DNA from: an uncultured Lachnospiraceae bacterium
GTDB taxonomy: Bacteria; Bacillota; Clostridia; Lachnospirales; Lachnospiraceae
NCBI GenBank assembly: GCA_949840805.1
Contig: CATKXR010000053.1
Location: 1-36,267, forward strand
Direction of reading: 5' to 3'
DNA: 36,267 nt
This document shows positions 35,764-36,267 of this stretch, one piece after another. The position numbers and the translations under genes were made by a program. Each line of letters begins with the position of its first letter. Positions within the stretch are counted from its first letter, which is position 1. The notes beneath the pieces were generated by a model, which made no database searches, was not told the origin of the DNA, and was given only the letters and a program-made list of their open reading frames with translations.

Positions 35764-36267
35764 TCATTTTTTAGGACTACAGTTATCAACACAAAAGTAT
35801 TTTTCTTGTACACAAAGTTTTCTTACTTTATTTGGCAATATATCCAATACTGCTTCTCCTATCATTTCAAATCCTTTATCTAATCCAAGTTTATTACTAA
35901 TAGTGTCTAACGACCGTTTTGTCTTACAAATTCTGAATAATTCCTGGAAGAATGATTCTATAGATAGAATTACTTTATCTCGAACCATATTATCTAGCTG
36001 CAATCGAATTATATTCTCAAATAATAATCTGCCATTTTTATATTCCAATATAAGCAGCTCGCTTTCACCCGAATATTTCCAGCTACTATATGTTTCTAAC
36101 TCATCTATAAATTGGATAAACATCTGATCACTAAACGACCACTCAGCCCCATTAATTTTAGTGACCACTCGGCCGTCACTATACGTGCCATACCAATATG
36201 CTCCATATCCTGGCAAATAGAAGTTTGTATTTTTTCCACTCAAATGATGATAGTAATTTAAGCTTGC
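35764..36267 (-). CDS. Partial hypothetical protein, open to the right edge
   Basis: The minus-strand frame is open to the window end and reads ASLNYYHHLSGKNTNFYLPG before GYGAYWYGTYSDGRVVTK, so the true start lies outside. At least 167 residues are present. The visible part has many aromatic residues, a predicted mixed fold, and a C-terminus with paired cysteines (KLCVQEKYFCVDNC). I recognise no family. Base composition is AT-rich like the neighbouring AlbA_2 gene. It ends 71 bases before that gene on the same strand, so the two may be co-transcribed. Confidence 0.5.
   Translation of the reverse strand, partial: ASLNYYHHLSGKNTNFYLPGYGAYWYGTYSDGRVVTKINGAEWSFSDQMFIQFIDELETYSSWKYSGESELLILEYKNGRLLFENIIRLQLDNMVRDKVILSIESFFQELFRICKTKRSLDTISNKLGLDKGFEMIGEAVLDILPNKVRKLCVQEKYFCVDNCSPKK

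Noticed and set aside
1..36267. tRNA or rRNA genes
   Set aside because: No GGTTCGA-type T-arm with a matching acceptor stem and no rRNA-like segment was seen on either strand.

Overview
The window looks like chromosomal DNA from a Gram-positive anaerobe of the Lachnospiraceae / Clostridium cluster XIVa group. Supporting signs are strong AGGAGG-type ribosome binding sites, AddA/AddB instead of RecBCD, a split GlgC/GlgD ADP-glucose pyrophosphorylase, a C_GCAxxG_C_C protein and Lachnospiraceae-like protein sequences throughout. Species cannot be assigned by eye. Family names come from recognising motifs, not from a database search.

Layout. Positions 1-410 are a regulatory gap with a leftward promoter at the edge and a palindromic repeat that supplies the promoter of a secreted SGNH esterase (411-2087). 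A membrane-anchored C39-like peptidase (minus) and a C_GCAxxG_C_C redox-type protein (plus) are divergent. glgC-glgD (3805-6149) form a translationally coupled glycogen operon. A small HExxH protein follows (6340-6912). On the minus strand, 6997-11150 is a complete ABC importer: lipoprotein, fused double permease and ATPase. Next comes addB-addA-yaaA (19522-11341), a double-strand-break repair operon with a peroxide-stress gene at its end. After a highly structured gene-free region (19523-20397) come a small membrane-anchored protein (20398-20838), a MATE exporter coupled to ftsH (minus) and divergent pyrG (24522-26126).

From about 26.1 kb to the right end the character changes. The DNA becomes more AT-rich and is full of gene remains. 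There is a tiny ORF, a DUF5662 gene, a broken XRE regulator with an intact-looking promoter, a duplicated piece of an AlbA_2-type gene, a Wadjet (Jet) plasmid-defence locus that has lost jetA and carries a frameshifted jetD, a transposase remnant fused in frame to jetB, a 39-residue hydrophobic ORF, an AlbA_2 ATP-binding gene broken by one amber codon, and a partial unknown gene at the right edge. This is a decaying defence island.

The two most unusual signals are non-coding. One is a roughly 376-bp element at 19706-20081 that folds into a closing stem plus three long arms, one of them a perfect 25-bp inverted repeat; it is flanked by direct repeats and a 28-bp perfect palindrome. The other is a dispersed palindromic repeat (288-384, 19588-19630, 26343-26440, 26770-26841) whose arms mostly read outward as promoter-like sequences with 17-18 base spacing.
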